Below are positions 17,358 to 27,900 of a DNA stretch of 64,000 nt, piece after piece. The position numbers were made by a program, and so were the translations under genes. Where the stretch lies: NCBI GenBank assembly GCA_011390635.1, contig JAABSA010000010.1, positions 51,954-115,953 of the forward strand, read 5' to 3'. The stretch comes from Desulfotignum sp. (lineage in GTDB: Bacteria; Desulfobacterota; Desulfobacteria; Desulfobacterales; Desulfobacteraceae). Under the pieces are notes generated by a model. That model searched no databases and had not been told where the DNA came from. It saw only the letters and a list, made by a program, of their open reading frames with translations. Each line of letters starts with the position of its first letter. Position 1 is the stretch's first letter.

Positions 17358-18608
17358 ATGGATACCAATGACACCCGGCTGCCGGCGGCCACATTTGCAA
17401 GGCTTCCAATTTTTGACCGGAACAGGATCCTGTGGGGATATGAACTGGTATATATGCCTGCTTTTGAAAATGATACTGCCCTGTCCTTAAAAAAGGCGGA
17501 TCTTACGGCAGATCTGATGTCGGGCATATCCCTGGCAATGGATCAGATGATGGACAGGGGGAAACAGATCATGGTGGATTTCTCCTGGAAAAACCTTGCT
17601 GACAATCTTCCCTGGGTTCTGCCGCCGGACCGTACCACCATCAAAATTCGAAATGTCAAAACCCTGTCTGATTCCTGGGTCCCGGTACTGAATAAACTCA
17701 AGAAAAGCGGTTTTCAGCTGGCAGTGGCTTGGAACCTTGATGATCCGGCATGTCAGCCCCTTTTTGAGCGGGCAGACATGATCTGCCTGAATATATCAGG
17801 CAGGAAATTGCCGGAACTGAGCGCCATTTGCAGGGATTGTGCTGATTTTGATTCCGCAGCCCTTGCGGTCCGGGTAGACACACAAACTACCTTTGAAGTC
17901 TGCTGTCAGGCGGGATTTTCTTTTTTCCAGGGGTCTTTTTTCAAACAACCGGAAGATGTTTCCATAAAAAAAGTGTTCCCGGGAACCGTTTCCAGATTCA
18001 AGCTTCTGGAGGCCATCGAACAAAATGACCCCGATTTTGCTGATCTTGCGGCCCTGATCCAGGCGGATGTGGCCATCAGCTTCCGGCTGCTTTCCTACCT
18101 GAATTCGGCATCATTCGGCTTCCGCCGGAAAATTGAATCTATCAGAGACGCCATCACCCTGCTGGGCTGGCAGAATTTAAAAAACTGGCTTCGGGTCATT
18201 CTTCTGTCGGAAGTGTCGGCATGTCCCCATGCATCGGAACTGATTTTCCTGTCCGCCCAAAGGGGAAAATTTCTGGAGCAGGTGGGAAAGGACCATGATT
18301 TCTGGGGATTTGAACCAGATTCTTTGTTCCTGCTGGGCATGTTTTCCCTTCTGGATGCATTGCTCAACCAGCCCATGAATCAGGTTGTAAATTATCTCCC
18401 GCTGGCTGACAAACTCAAGGGTGCACTGTGCATGGAGGGCAACAATGAATATGTGCCCCTCCTTGAGCTGGCCAGGTGTTTCGAGGAAGCCAGATACGTT
18501 CAGATCGATGCCATGATCAGCCGGCTGGGTCTGGACAGAACAAAGGTAAATCAGGCTTATGGGGGGGCAATCGACTGGGCCGGCCGATTGTGCGAATTGT
18601 CGTCTTAA
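17358..18608 (+). CDS. Degenerate EAL plus HDOD domain signalling protein
   Basis: A 416-residue protein of the YuxH type. The N-terminal ~200 residues resemble an EAL domain but the active-site signature reads GYEL and the acidic metal ligands are largely gone, so cyclic-di-GMP hydrolysis is unlikely. Residues ~200-400 form an HDOD domain (LLEAIEQNDPDFADLAALI, FRLLSYLNSASFG, IRDAITLLGWQNLKNWL), a non-catalytic HD-like fold used in signalling. It starts 35 bases after glycogen phosphorylase, so it may be co-expressed and tie glycogen use to a signal. No direct evidence of target. Confidence 0.85.
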   Translation: MDTNDTRLPAATFARLPIFDRNRILWGYELVYMPAFENDTALSLKKADLTADLMSGISLAMDQMMDRGKQIMVDFSWKNLADNLPWVLPPDRTTIKIRNVKTLSDSWVPVLNKLKKSGFQLAVAWNLDDPACQPLFERADMICLNISGRKLPELSAICRDCADFDSAALAVRVDTQTTFEVCCQAGFSFFQGSFFKQPEDVSIKKVFPGTVSRFKLLEAIEQNDPDFADLAALIQADVAISFRLLSYLNSASFGFRRKIESIRDAITLLGWQNLKNWLRVILLSEVSACPHASELIFLSAQRGKFLEQVGKDHDFWGFEPDSLFLLGMFSLLDALLNQPMNQVVNYLPLADKLKGALCMEGNNEYVPLLELARCFEEARYVQIDAMISRLGLDRTKVNQAYGGAIDWAGRLCELSS

Positions 18609-18728
18609 CGTCGGCCGGTCTGCTCAAACCGCTGCAAAGAAGCTTCTGTGACACCGGATTCTATAGCCGATGTGGTACGTTTCCATTTTTGACACCAAAT
18701 TTTTTAGCAAAAAATAAAAATTTTGATG

Positions 18729-19790
18729 TTATTCGATGTTGGTCACCCCCACCTCGTCAAAGGTTTTGATGTCCGCTAAGATCCGTGTGGCCAGATCCAG
18801 CAGTTCCATGCACACGGCAGCGCCGGTACCTTCACCCAGCCGGAATTTCAGGTCAATGAGCGGCTCCAGTCCCAGACGGTCATGCATGTATTTGTGGCCG
18901 ATTTCAACGGATTTGTGGCTGACAAACAGATAATTTTTTGCCGCCGGTGCCAGTTCACAGGCAATCAACGCCCCGGCTGTGGAGATCAACCCGTCACAGA
19001 TCACCGGGATGCCACGGGCCGCAGCCCCCAGAACCAGGCCGGCCAAAGCCCCGATTTCCAGGCCCCCCACTTTGGACAAAATATCCAGGGGATCTGTGGG
19101 ATCCGGTTTGTGCAGATCCAGACCTTTTTTGATCACCGCAATCTTGTTGGCCAATCCACTATCGTCAATACCGGTTCCCCGGCCGGTGAGCTTTTCCACA
19201 GGAAGACCCGAAAACGCGGCAATCACAGCAGTGGAAGGGGTGGTGTTCCCGATACCCATATCCCCGGTTCCCAAAAGGTCCACAGGAGCTTGCGCTTCCA
19301 GCTCTGCCACAATGTCAATGCCGGCCTCAATAGACCGAATGGCTTCATCCCGGGTCATGGCCGGTTCTTTGGTGAAGTTGGCAGTGCCGTGGCGAACTTT
19401 TTTATGGAAAATAGGCAATGCCGGGTCAAAATCATAGTTGACCCCGATGTCCGCAGCTTTGACAACGGCGCCGGCATGGTTGGCAATCACATTCACCGAG
19501 GCCCCGCCCCCGGCGAAATTGAGCACCATCTGGGGGGTGACCTCGGCCGGGAACAGGCTGACCCCCTCTTCCACCACGCCGTGGTCTCCGGCACAGGTCA
19601 CAATGCGCTTGTTGGTGAGTTGTACGTCTATTGTCCCTTTGATGGCAGCCAGCCGGGCGGCGATATCTTCCATGATGCCCAGGCTGCCCGGGGGCTTTGC
19701 CTGGTTTTGCAGCCGGTCTCTGGCTGCTTCCAAAGCGGTTTGATCCAGGTCTTTTTTGATGTTTTGAATGGTGTTTTCAAGTAATTTCAT
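18729..19790 (-). CDS. cobT: Nicotinate-nucleotide--dimethylbenzimidazole phosphoribosyltransferase
   Basis: A 353-residue CobT, which activates the cobamide lower-ligand base to its riboside phosphate. Family features: KPPGSLGIMEDIAARLAAI near the N-terminus, CAGDHGVVEEGVS, FAGGGASVNVIA, GDMGIGNTTPSTAVIAA, and the catalytic-glutamate C-terminal region FRLGEGTGAAVCMELLDLA. Full length; the start is preceded by GAGGAA on the minus strand. Its leader carries a cobalamin riboswitch and a terminator, so expression should fall when cobalamin is plentiful. No other cob genes are adjacent. Confidence 0.97.
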   Translation of the reverse strand: MKLLENTIQNIKKDLDQTALEAARDRLQNQAKPPGSLGIMEDIAARLAAIKGTIDVQLTNKRIVTCAGDHGVVEEGVSLFPAEVTPQMVLNFAGGGASVNVIANHAGAVVKAADIGVNYDFDPALPIFHKKVRHGTANFTKEPAMTRDEAIRSIEAGIDIVAELEAQAPVDLLGTGDMGIGNTTPSTAVIAAFSGLPVEKLTGRGTGIDDSGLANKIAVIKKGLDLHKPDPTDPLDILSKVGGLEIGALAGLVLGAAARGIPVICDGLISTAGALIACELAPAAKNYLFVSHKSVEIGHKYMHDRLGLEPLIDLKFRLGEGTGAAVCMELLDLATRILADIKTFDEVGVTNIE

Positions 19791-19811
19791 AGTTCCTCGC
19801 TATGGCTGCCT

Positions 19812-19864
19812 GTAAAACAACAAAAGGGTTTCACAGGACATACAGTTCCTGCAAAACCCTTTGC
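19812..19864 (-). terminator. Riboswitch-linked intrinsic terminator before cobT
   Basis: On the minus strand, AAAGGGTTT and its complement (stem within 19823-19862, extended by GCAGGA/TCCTG) form a strong hairpin followed by TTTTGTTGTTTT. It lies between the riboswitch and the cobT start, the usual place of an expression platform that stops transcription when cobalamin binds. Confidence 0.85.
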
Positions 19865-19884
19865 CATCAGGTTTTACACATATG

Positions 19885-20032
19885 GTATTCCGACGCGTCT
19901 TCTGACTTACGGCATTGAACCTGTTTTTTCCACCTTCCCGCTTGCGCAGTGGCATTTTGAAAAAACAGATGTTTCCGATTACAGCGGCGGGACCGTCACG
20001 GGATTGCACCGTGTTCCGTTTGCCGGATACAC
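19885..20032 (-). ncRNA. Cobalamin (B12) riboswitch
   Basis: Read on the minus strand, the element has the class hallmarks: the GGTGCAATCCCGTGACGG and CCCGCCGCTGTAATCGG core, the CCACTG / GGGAAGGTGG pair, and the B12 box AAGTCAGAAGAC near the 3' side. It is about 95 bases upstream of cobT with an intrinsic terminator between. It is expected to repress cobT when bound to a cobalamin form. Confidence 0.95.
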
Positions 20033-20137
20033 ACACATTATATTATGGCTTTATACTGGTTTCATCACATCATGTCAAGGGGTGGGAACGCCCTGCCGGA
20101 ATCGTTGTCCGGCAGGGCTGATAAAAAAATGGAAACG

Positions 20138-20326
20138 TTATTCTGCGCCTGCATCATAGGTGCAGGTGGTGAAATCAATTTCTGCACCGCATTTGTCACA
20201 TTTATGGGTTTTATCAAATTCATCCGAGAAGATTTCCTTGGATGCATCACATGCAGGACATTTACAGGTAAAGGATTTCAGATTTTTAAAATTTTCAAAT
20301 CCAGGGCAATGTTGTGGTGTGGTCAT
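20138..20326 (-). CDS. Small zinc-ribbon protein
   Basis: A 62-residue protein with a strong AAGGAG ribosome site 6 bases before the start. Two CxxC knuckles, CKCPACDAS and HKCDKCGAEI, sit about 20 residues apart and suit one zinc ion. A few extra cysteines lie near both ends. No catalytic domain is attached. The fold resembles small rubredoxin- or zinc-ribbon-type proteins; function unknown. It lies alone on the minus strand between the cobT riboswitch and an oxidoreductase gene. Confidence 0.75.
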   Translation of the reverse strand: MTTPQHCPGFENFKNLKSFTCKCPACDASKEIFSDEFDKTHKCDKCGAEIDFTTCTYDAGAE

Positions 20327-20440
20327 GATGGTCTCCTTTTTTTGGTGGTTGGTGTGTCTGTTCTTTGTCTATTCGGATTTACGGCCATTGTCAAGTCCTG
20401 ATAACCGGGCATTTCAGACGGTCACAGGCACCTGGGCAGA

Positions 20441-21430
20441 TCACGTAAGATCCACAACGGTCCGGCCCTTTAGCCGGCCTTTGAGCATATTATCAATGGC
20501 AGGGTTCAGCTGGTCCAGGGAAATATGGGTTGCCATTTCTCTCAGAATGTCCGGTTTCCAGTCATGGGCCAGCTTTTTCCACAAGGCCAGTCTGGGTGCT
20601 TTGGGATAATGCTGGGAATCAATACCGTGCAGGGACACCCCCCGCAAGATAAACGGAAATACCGTGATCGGCAGATCAGGGGATGCCACAAGGCCGCAGC
20701 AGGTGACCTTTCCCCAGGCCCGGGTGGACTTGATGGCAGTGGCAAGGATGTCGCCCCCCACGGTATCAATCACTCCGGCCCACCGGGGCTTGAGTATGGG
20801 GGCTTTGTTGTCTTCTACAAATGTCTGCCGGGAAATGATCTCTGATGCCCCCAGGTGGGTGAGAAAATCAGCCTCTGGTTTGCCTGACACCGCTGTCACC
20901 TTATATCCGCGTTTCGCCAGAATGGCCACAGCCAGGGATCCCACCCCGCCGGTGGCACCGGTGACCAGCACCGGCCCGGCATTGGTGGGGATGTCTGCAA
21001 TTTTTTCAACAGACATGGCCGCAGTGAATCCGGCGGTCCCCAGGATCATGCTCTCTTCCAGGGTCAGGCCGCCGGGCAGGGGCACCACCCAGTCAGCAGG
21101 CACCCGTATGTACTGGCCGAACCCCCCGGCCGTGTTCATGCCCAGGTCATAGGAGGTGACAATGACAGGGTCACCGGGCGTAACATCAGGGGTATTGCTT
21201 TTTTCAACAATGCCCGCGGCATCAATGCCCGGGGTGTGGGGATAGTTCCGGGTGACGCCTTTGTTACCCGATGCTGACAGGGCATCCTTGAAGTTGAGGG
21301 AGGAATACCGCACCCGGATCAACACATCCCCTTCGGGCAGGTCCTGGATACGGGCATTTTTTACACTGCCCCTGTATTGGCGGTCAGCGGTTTCTTCCAC
21401 GATAAATGCATCAAACACCTGATCTGTCAT
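20441..21430 (-). CDS. YhdH/AcuI-family NADPH-dependent quinone-like oxidoreductase
   Basis: A 329-residue zinc-free medium-chain dehydrogenase/reductase of the YhdH/YhfP/AcuI group. AcuI members reduce acrylyl-CoA to propionyl-CoA with NADPH. Visible are RYSSLNFKDALSASGNKGVTR, HTPGIDAAGIV, VTGATGGVGSLAVAILAKRGY (Rossmann loop) and HGIDSQHYPKAPR, all typical of this subgroup. The start at 21430 is set by AGGAGG; in-frame codons further upstream lack one. It stands alone, divergent from the MFS gene. Acrylyl-CoA reductase activity is plausible but not proven. Confidence 0.88.
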   Translation of the reverse strand: MTDQVFDAFIVEETADRQYRGSVKNARIQDLPEGDVLIRVRYSSLNFKDALSASGNKGVTRNYPHTPGIDAAGIVEKSNTPDVTPGDPVIVTSYDLGMNTAGGFGQYIRVPADWVVPLPGGLTLEESMILGTAGFTAAMSVEKIADIPTNAGPVLVTGATGGVGSLAVAILAKRGYKVTAVSGKPEADFLTHLGASEIISRQTFVEDNKAPILKPRWAGVIDTVGGDILATAIKSTRAWGKVTCCGLVASPDLPITVFPFILRGVSLHGIDSQHYPKAPRLALWKKLAHDWKPDILREMATHISLDQLNPAIDNMLKGRLKGRTVVDLT

Positions 21431-21559
21431 GACAGCCTCCTTTGGTTTTATCTGCATCTTTCTTGTAAAACTAATACCAATCTGATAATGGATCAAGTCT
21501 TAATATATCCGGCAATTGTTTTTGCCTTACTTATTTTGCACAAAATGGTATGAAAGGCC

Positions 21560-22702
21560 ATGAAAAAAAACGCGTTTGATACACCCCGGGTGGCCCTGAT
21601 ATCCTTTTCCCACTTTGTCCATGATGCATACACAAGTTTTCTGCCCCCGCTGTTGCCCCTGATTATTGAAAAGCTGTCTTTGAGCCTGAGCCAGGCAGGC
21701 CTGCTTTCCTTTGTGATGCAGGTGCCTGCGGTCTTCAATCCATTCATCGGCCTGTTCGCCGACAACAAAGGGGTGGCCAGGTGGCTGGTGATCCTGGCAC
21801 CCACATTGACAGCCCTGCCCATGAGCCTGATCGTCATGGCCCCGTCCTATTTGTTTTTGCTGGTTTTATTGTTTTTCTGCGGTATTTCCGTGGCCTTGTA
21901 CCATGTGCCGACCCCGGTGCTGGTGGCCGGGTATTCCGGGCCCTGGAAAGGCCGGGGCATGAGCCTGTTCATGTCCGGCGGGGAACTGGCCCGGACCCTG
22001 GGACCGATTTTTGCCGTGGCAGCCCTGTCGTGGCTGGGGGCGGACCATTTTTATCTGGTTATGGTTTTGGCGGTCTTTACTTCTGTGCTGCTGTGGCTTA
22101 CCCTGGAGCCTCAGCAGGAAAAAATCGGATTTACCCGCTCCAGTTCCCTGAAACAGGCTTATGCTGAAATCCGCCACGTGCTGTTGCCCCTGTCAGGCAT
22201 ATTGACTGCCAGGGCATGCATGCACGCGTCCATGGGCATATTTCTGGGGGTGTTTGTGGAGCAGCAGACCGGCAGCCTGTGGTATGGCGGGGCTGCCCTG
22301 GCCCTGTATGAAGCATTCGGTGTGGCAGGGGTGTTGTCAGCCGGCACCCTTTCCGACTGGATGGGCCGCAGAAAGGTGCTGTTCTGGGCACTGATCACAG
22401 CGCCTGCAGCCCTGCTGCTCTTTGTATATGCACCCGGGATGTATAAAATACCGATGATGTTTGTGGTGGGGTTTTCCGTGTTATCCACCACCCCGGTGAT
22501 GCTGGCCATTGTTCAGGAAAATGCCGGGAAATATCCATCTGCTGCCAACGGCCTGTTCATGATGGTCTCTTTTTTTGTGCGGTCCCTTGCCGTGTTGGTG
22601 GTGGGCGGCATCGGGGATGTGGCCGGCATGGAAAACATGTTTGCCGTCAGCGCCCTGGCAGGTTTTTTTGCAATTCCTTTTTTGATAAAGCTGGCCCGAT
22701 AA
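21560..22702 (+). CDS. MFS transporter, fosmidomycin-resistance (Fsr)-like
   Basis: A 380-residue integral membrane protein with about twelve hydrophobic segments, of the major facilitator superfamily. The N-terminus SFSHFVHDAYTSFLPPLLPL and the loop GLFADNKGVARW resemble Fsr-type drug exporters, and the central loop has TLSDWMGRRKVL (MFS motif A). It is 50 bases upstream of a DUF4438 gene on the same strand. Substrate unknown. Confidence 0.85.
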   Translation: MKKNAFDTPRVALISFSHFVHDAYTSFLPPLLPLIIEKLSLSLSQAGLLSFVMQVPAVFNPFIGLFADNKGVARWLVILAPTLTALPMSLIVMAPSYLFLLVLLFFCGISVALYHVPTPVLVAGYSGPWKGRGMSLFMSGGELARTLGPIFAVAALSWLGADHFYLVMVLAVFTSVLLWLTLEPQQEKIGFTRSSSLKQAYAEIRHVLLPLSGILTARACMHASMGIFLGVFVEQQTGSLWYGGAALALYEAFGVAGVLSAGTLSDWMGRRKVLFWALITAPAALLLFVYAPGMYKIPMMFVVGFSVLSTTPVMLAIVQENAGKYPSAANGLFMMVSFFVRSLAVLVVGGIGDVAGMENMFAVSALAGFFAIPFLIKLAR

Positions 22703-22752
22703 ATCCAAGATCGATAATCCATAAAAAATGACCAATAAGGCAGGAGAAAACA

Positions 22753-23640
22753 ATGCTTAAGACAAATGAAGACCAGGTGGTGGAAATGTTCATGGAGTGT
22801 AAACCCGGTCCCCCCAGGGTGGGTCCGGGCTGGAAAGTGGACCACAACGGGGTTCCGTTTCTCTTGCCGGGCATCGGGGGGATCACCTTGAATGTGGGGG
22901 TGGGAGATCCTGCATTCGGCCTGGCAGGGGACCATATCGAACCCGGAGTTTCCTGCACTGCCAATGCGGACAAGCCTAATGAATTCCCCAATAATTCGCT
23001 TCAGTTTTTGTCTTGTGTTGGCAATGAGGCAAAAATTCTTACCGGAGATGCCAAAGGGGAAACCGGTGTTGTCATCGGCCATCATGGCGGATCAGAACAT
23101 ATCATTGTGGAATTTGCAAAAGATGTCAAAGAGCGCATGGGCTATGATGACAGAATTCGGATCAGGGCCAGGGGCCAGGGACTTGCCCTCACGGATTATC
23201 CCGGTATCCGGCTGTTCAACCTGTCTCCGGAGCTGCTCCATAAAATGAAGATCAAAACCACAGACACAGGCACACTTGTGATACCGGTCACCACCCTGGT
23301 GCCGGCCGCCTGCATGGGATCAGGTTTGGGAAGGGCCCACGTGGGTGCGGGCGATTATGATGTCATGACATCGGATGTGGACACGGTCCGGCAGTTTCAT
23401 CTGGACCGCATGCGGTTCGGGGATTTTGTGGCCTTGATGGACCATGATAATTCCTATGGCAGGGCCTATAAAAAAGGGGCAGTGAGCATCGGGATCGTGG
23501 TGCATTCCGACTGCCGCCTGGCAGGGCACGGACCCGGCATTGCCACGCTTATGACCAGTCCTGCCGCCTTGATAGAACCCAAAGAAGATCCGCTGGCCAA
23601 TATTGCCGACCTGCTGAAAATCGGGACCAGAATAAATTGA
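22753..23640 (+). CDS. DUF4438 family protein
   Basis: A 295-residue soluble protein of the DUF4438 family, for which no biochemical function is established to my knowledge. Typical features: [37 protein letters not shown], a His-rich [13 protein letters not shown], and a C-terminal [13 protein letters not shown] near a conserved [15 protein letters not shown]. The repeated His/Asp residues could bind a metal. It follows the MFS gene by 50 bases and precedes the RNA methyltransferase. Confidence 0.82.
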   Translation: MLKTNEDQVVEMFMECKPGPPRVGPGWKVDHNGVPFLLPGIGGITLNVGVGDPAFGLAGDHIEPGVSCTANADKPNEFPNNSLQFLSCVGNEAKILTGDAKGETGVVIGHHGGSEHIIVEFAKDVKERMGYDDRIRIRARGQGLALTDYPGIRLFNLSPELLHKMKIKTTDTGTLVIPVTTLVPAACMGSGLGRAHVGAGDYDVMTSDVDTVRQFHLDRMRFGDFVALMDHDNSYGRAYKKGAVSIGIVVHSDCRLAGHGPGIATLMTSPAALIEPKEDPLANIADLLKIGTRIN

Positions 23641-23751
23641 TGCACCAGATGGCCGCCAGGCAGACCATCTGTGAAACAGGCAATTTGCAAAACCGGCAAT
23701 TAATGGTATAAAGGCATCCACGGGGTTTCAACTATTTTCAAGGATACCGGT

Positions 23752-24951
23752 GTGAACAGAAAAAGCATTCTGCAAAAAGGCCAGGGCAGGACCCGAAAGC
23801 TTGCCAGGCTTCGTTATATTTATGAAAAAGAATCCCGGTATTTTGCCCAGGTGGCGGAAACCGCCAAGGAAATTGCCGGTAAAGAATTACTGGCCCTGGG
23901 GGCCAGGGACCTGTCTTTTGTATTCCGGGGCATCTGGTTTTCCGCGGCAAAAAGAGATTTTTACCGGATCACCTATCATGCCAGGCTTTTGTCCAGGGTA
24001 TTGGTGCCGCTGGTATCGTTTGAATGTGCGGACAAGGACGTTTTGTATAAAGAGGCCGGAAAGATCCAATGGGAAGAGTTCATGACCCTGAAACAGACCT
24101 TTTCCATTGAGGCCAATGTGTCTGAATCCAGCATCACCCATTCCAATTTTGCGGGATTGCGGGTCAAGGATGCCATTGCCGATTATTTCAGGGACCGGAC
24201 CAACCGCCGGCCCGATGTGGATGCCAAAGATCCGTATCTGATGGTCAATCTCCACATTCACAGAGACGTGGCCACCCTGTCTCTGGATGCATCGGTGGGG
24301 CCTTTGTACAAGCGCGGGTACAGGGAACTGTCCGTTTCTGCCCCCATGCAGGAGACGGTGGCAGCCGCCATCATCCATATGAGCGGCTGGGACGGCACCG
24401 TGCCGTTGTATGATCCCATGTGCGGTTCAGGCACCCTTCTGGCGGAAGCCTTGATGGCTTATTGCAAAATTCCGTCTCAGGTGTTCCGCACCCGTTTCGG
24501 GTTTGAACAATTGCCGGATTTTGATCCCCAGATTTGGAAAGAGATCCAGCATGCGGCAAACCAGGATATCAGGCCTCTCCCCCCGGGCCTTATTGCCGGC
24601 AGTGATATTGCGGAAAATTCCATAAATGCTGCAAAAACAAACCTCATGGGCCTGCATTACGGGGCAAATGTCCGTGTGGAACAAAAAGACTTCCGCCAGA
24701 TTTTGGGCATTGAAGACAGCCTCATTGTTACCAATCCGCCCTATGGTATCCGCATGGGAAAAGACCAGGATCTCAAGGGATTTTATCAGGATCTGGGCTT
24801 TTTTCTGCGGGAGCGGTGCCGCAGGTCAACCGCCCTGGTATATTTTGGTGAACCCAGGTATATCAAACATGTTCCATTGGCACCCTCCTGGAAACAACCC
24901 TTGAAAATCGGGGGCCTGGACGGTAAACTGGTAAAATACGAACTCTATTGA
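23752..24951 (+). CDS. THUMP-domain class I RNA (guanine-N2) methyltransferase
   Basis: A 399-residue SAM-dependent RNA methyltransferase of the RlmL-N/YpsC group. An N-terminal ferredoxin-like/THUMP region is followed by a Rossmann methyltransferase domain with the SAM loop DPMCGSGTLLAEAL and the catalytic motif NPPYGIRMG. Starts with GTG after AAGGA. The group methylates 23S rRNA guanine (G2445-type) in characterised members. The downstream gene begins 14 bases after its stop. Confidence 0.92.
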   Translation: MNRKSILQKGQGRTRKLARLRYIYEKESRYFAQVAETAKEIAGKELLALGARDLSFVFRGIWFSAAKRDFYRITYHARLLSRVLVPLVSFECADKDVLYKEAGKIQWEEFMTLKQTFSIEANVSESSITHSNFAGLRVKDAIADYFRDRTNRRPDVDAKDPYLMVNLHIHRDVATLSLDASVGPLYKRGYRELSVSAPMQETVAAAIIHMSGWDGTVPLYDPMCGSGTLLAEALMAYCKIPSQVFRTRFGFEQLPDFDPQIWKEIQHAANQDIRPLPPGLIAGSDIAENSINAAKTNLMGLHYGANVRVEQKDFRQILGIEDSLIVTNPPYGIRMGKDQDLKGFYQDLGFFLRERCRRSTALVYFGEPRYIKHVPLAPSWKQPLKIGGLDGKLVKYELY

Positions 24952-24965
24952 TACAGGACGGGAAA

Positions 24966-27900
24966 ATGGATGTTTCCGCTACCCAGGAATCAGGCATCAA
25001 GATTTACCATGAACTCATGGCCAACAAAGTCGGCGATATACTGCTGGTATCCAGCCCCTATGATGCATTTATCATGGAAGAGGAAGGCCGTCTTTCCAAC
25101 CGGATAATCAATGAATACAAAGGGCTGAATTTGTCAAAGCCCCCCCGTCTCACCTGGGTGTCTTCCGCCGGCGAAGCGTTTGAACGGCTGGAAAGCAAAA
25201 AATTCGACCTCATACTGGCCATGCCCAGTCTGGATGGAATGGATGTCCAGACCCTGGGGAAAAAAGTCAAAAAGCACTATGCTGACCTGCCGTTTTTCAT
25301 GCTGCTTCACAACACATGCAATATCAACCAGTACATCTGCCTTGATAATGGAACCGCCATTGACCGGACCTATATCTGGGGGGGAAATGCCGACCTGCTC
25401 CTGGCCATCATCAAAAATTTTGAAGATGAAAAAAATGTGGGGTTTGATACTGAAAATGCCAAAGTCCGGGTGATCATCATGGTGGAGGACTCTCCCCACC
25501 ATTATTCCGCCATTCTTCCGGTGATTTACAAGCAGATCGTGCTCCAGACCCAGTCGGTGATCGACGAATCCATCAATGAGGAACACCGGCTTCTCAAAAT
25601 GCGGGGCAGGCCCAAGGTGTTGCTTGCCCATAGCTATGAACAGGCCATGGCGTTGTATGAAAAGTACAAACCCTATGTCTTGTCCGTGTTTTCCGACATG
25701 CGGTATCCCAGAAACGGCCGGGAGGATGAAAACGCGGGTTTCAGGCTTTTGCGCAAAATAAAACAACAGATGCCGGATCTGCCGCTGCTGGTGCTGAGCA
25801 CTGAAGAGCGCTCCCGGGATATGGCCCACAAAATTCCGGCGGTGTTTGTCAACAAAAATTCAGCCAATCTCAATGACCGGATCAAAACCTTTTTTGTGGG
25901 ATGCCTGGGATTCGGGGCCTTTGTCTTCAGAATGCCGGATGGTAAAGAAATCGCCAGGGCCAGCGATCTGCGTGCCATTGAAAAGATTCTGCCCGAAATC
26001 CCGGATGAATCCATTGTGTTCCATGCCAGAAACAACGATTTTTCCCGATGGCTCATGGCCCGGAGTGAAATCAGCTTTGCCTTGAGTTTAAGACCCTATA
26101 CAATTGATGATTTTCCGGACCCCAAAACATTGAAGCGGTTTCTCATTGACAGTATCCGGGCCAGGCGCCAGGGAACCCGTCAGGGCCAGGTGATTGAGTT
26201 TAATTCCAAAAAATTTGATTCTGAAACCGAATTCATGAAAATCGGCACCGGTTCTCTGGGGGGAAAGGCCAGGGGTTTGGCGTTTATGGCTTCCCAGATC
26301 AAAAGAGATGATGTACTGATGAAAAAATTTCCGGATGTGCATATCAATATCCCCCAGACCTTTGTGATTTCCACGGATGGATTCAAAATGTTCATTGAGG
26401 ATAACAAGCTTGCACGGCTTCTGGATCCCGGGCGGGACCTGACCGATGAACAGGTGGTGGAGGCATTTGTAAAGGCCCGTTTCCCAGACTGGCTCAAACA
26501 AAACCTGAAGGTGTACCTTGAACATGTGCACTATCCCATTGCCGTGCGGTCGTCATCATTGTTTGAAGATGCCCATTACCAGCCATTTGCCGGTCTTTAT
26601 AAGACCTATATGCTGCCCAATGCCGACGATCGCCTTGAAAAACGCCTGGAGCGGCTGATCATGGCTATTAAAATGGTGTATGCCTCCACCTATCTGAAAG
26701 CACCCAGATCCTATGCCAAAAGTACCATGCACCGGACCGAGGATGAAGAAATGGCTGTCATTCTCCAGCAGCTTACGGGGCTGCGGCATAAACATTATTT
26801 TTACCCATCCATTGCCGGTGTGGCCCAGTCCTATAATTTCTATCCCATCGCCCATCTCAAGGCGGAAGAAGGTATTTCCTATATCGCACTGGGGCTGGGA
26901 AAAATCGTCATGGAAGGCGGGCAGACCCTGCGGTTCTGCCCGAAGTACCCCCAGTTTCTACCCCAGTTTTCCATGGTGGATGATATTCTGGAAAATTCTC
27001 AGAAATATTTTTATGCCTTGAAAATGGATGTGCTGCCACGCATTGATGAATTCTATGCTGATCCGGCAGAAGACCCTACCCTGGCAAAACTCGAGCTGAT
27101 GGACGCCCAGGACCATCCGGTGGTGCAGCAGCTGTGCTCCACCTTTCATGCCCAGGACAACCGGATACGGGATATCTATTCCAAAAAGGGATTTCCGGTG
27201 TTGACCTTTGCCGGTATTCTCAAACACAACAGCTTTCCTTTGGCCGATATTCTGGCAGAGGTTACCCGCATCGGCAGCCGGTGGATGGGGTCCTCGGTGG
27301 AGGTGGAGTTTGCTGTGAACCTGCCGCTGGAGGTAAAGGAAAAACCGAAATTTTCATTGCTCCAGATCCGGCCCATGGGCCGGTACAAGCAGAACCTGGA
27401 GGTGAAAATTACCCGGGAGAACAGGGATAAGGCATTCTGTTTTTCTGCCCATTCCCTTGGCAATGGTGAATACAAAGATATCCATGATCTGGTGTATGTG
27501 GACCCGGAGGGGTTTGATCCCGCCCGGACACATCAGATAGCAAAAGAAATTAACAAGATGAATGCCCTTTTTAATGATACCGGGAAAAAATATGTGCTGA
27601 TCGGTCCGGGCCGCTGGGGGTCATCTGACCGGTGGCTGGGCATTCCTGTGGCCTGGAATGATATTTCCAACGTAGGTGTGATGGTGGAAACCACCATTGA
27701 AAGTATCAAGGCAGATCCATCCCAGGGGTCGCATTTTTTTCAGAACATCACCTCTTTAGGGATTTCCTATATCACGGTGTCGGAAAAATCAGAAGATTTC
27801 ATTGATTATGAATTTTTCAAATGCCGGATCTGCACCAACGCTACCACCTATCTTAAGCATATACATTTTGAAAACGGGATTCTCATCCGGGTGGACGGAA

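Noticed and set aside
18660..18728. A/T-rich inverted repeat after cobT
   Set aside because: Pairing is almost all A:T with several mismatches, too weak to call as a terminator.
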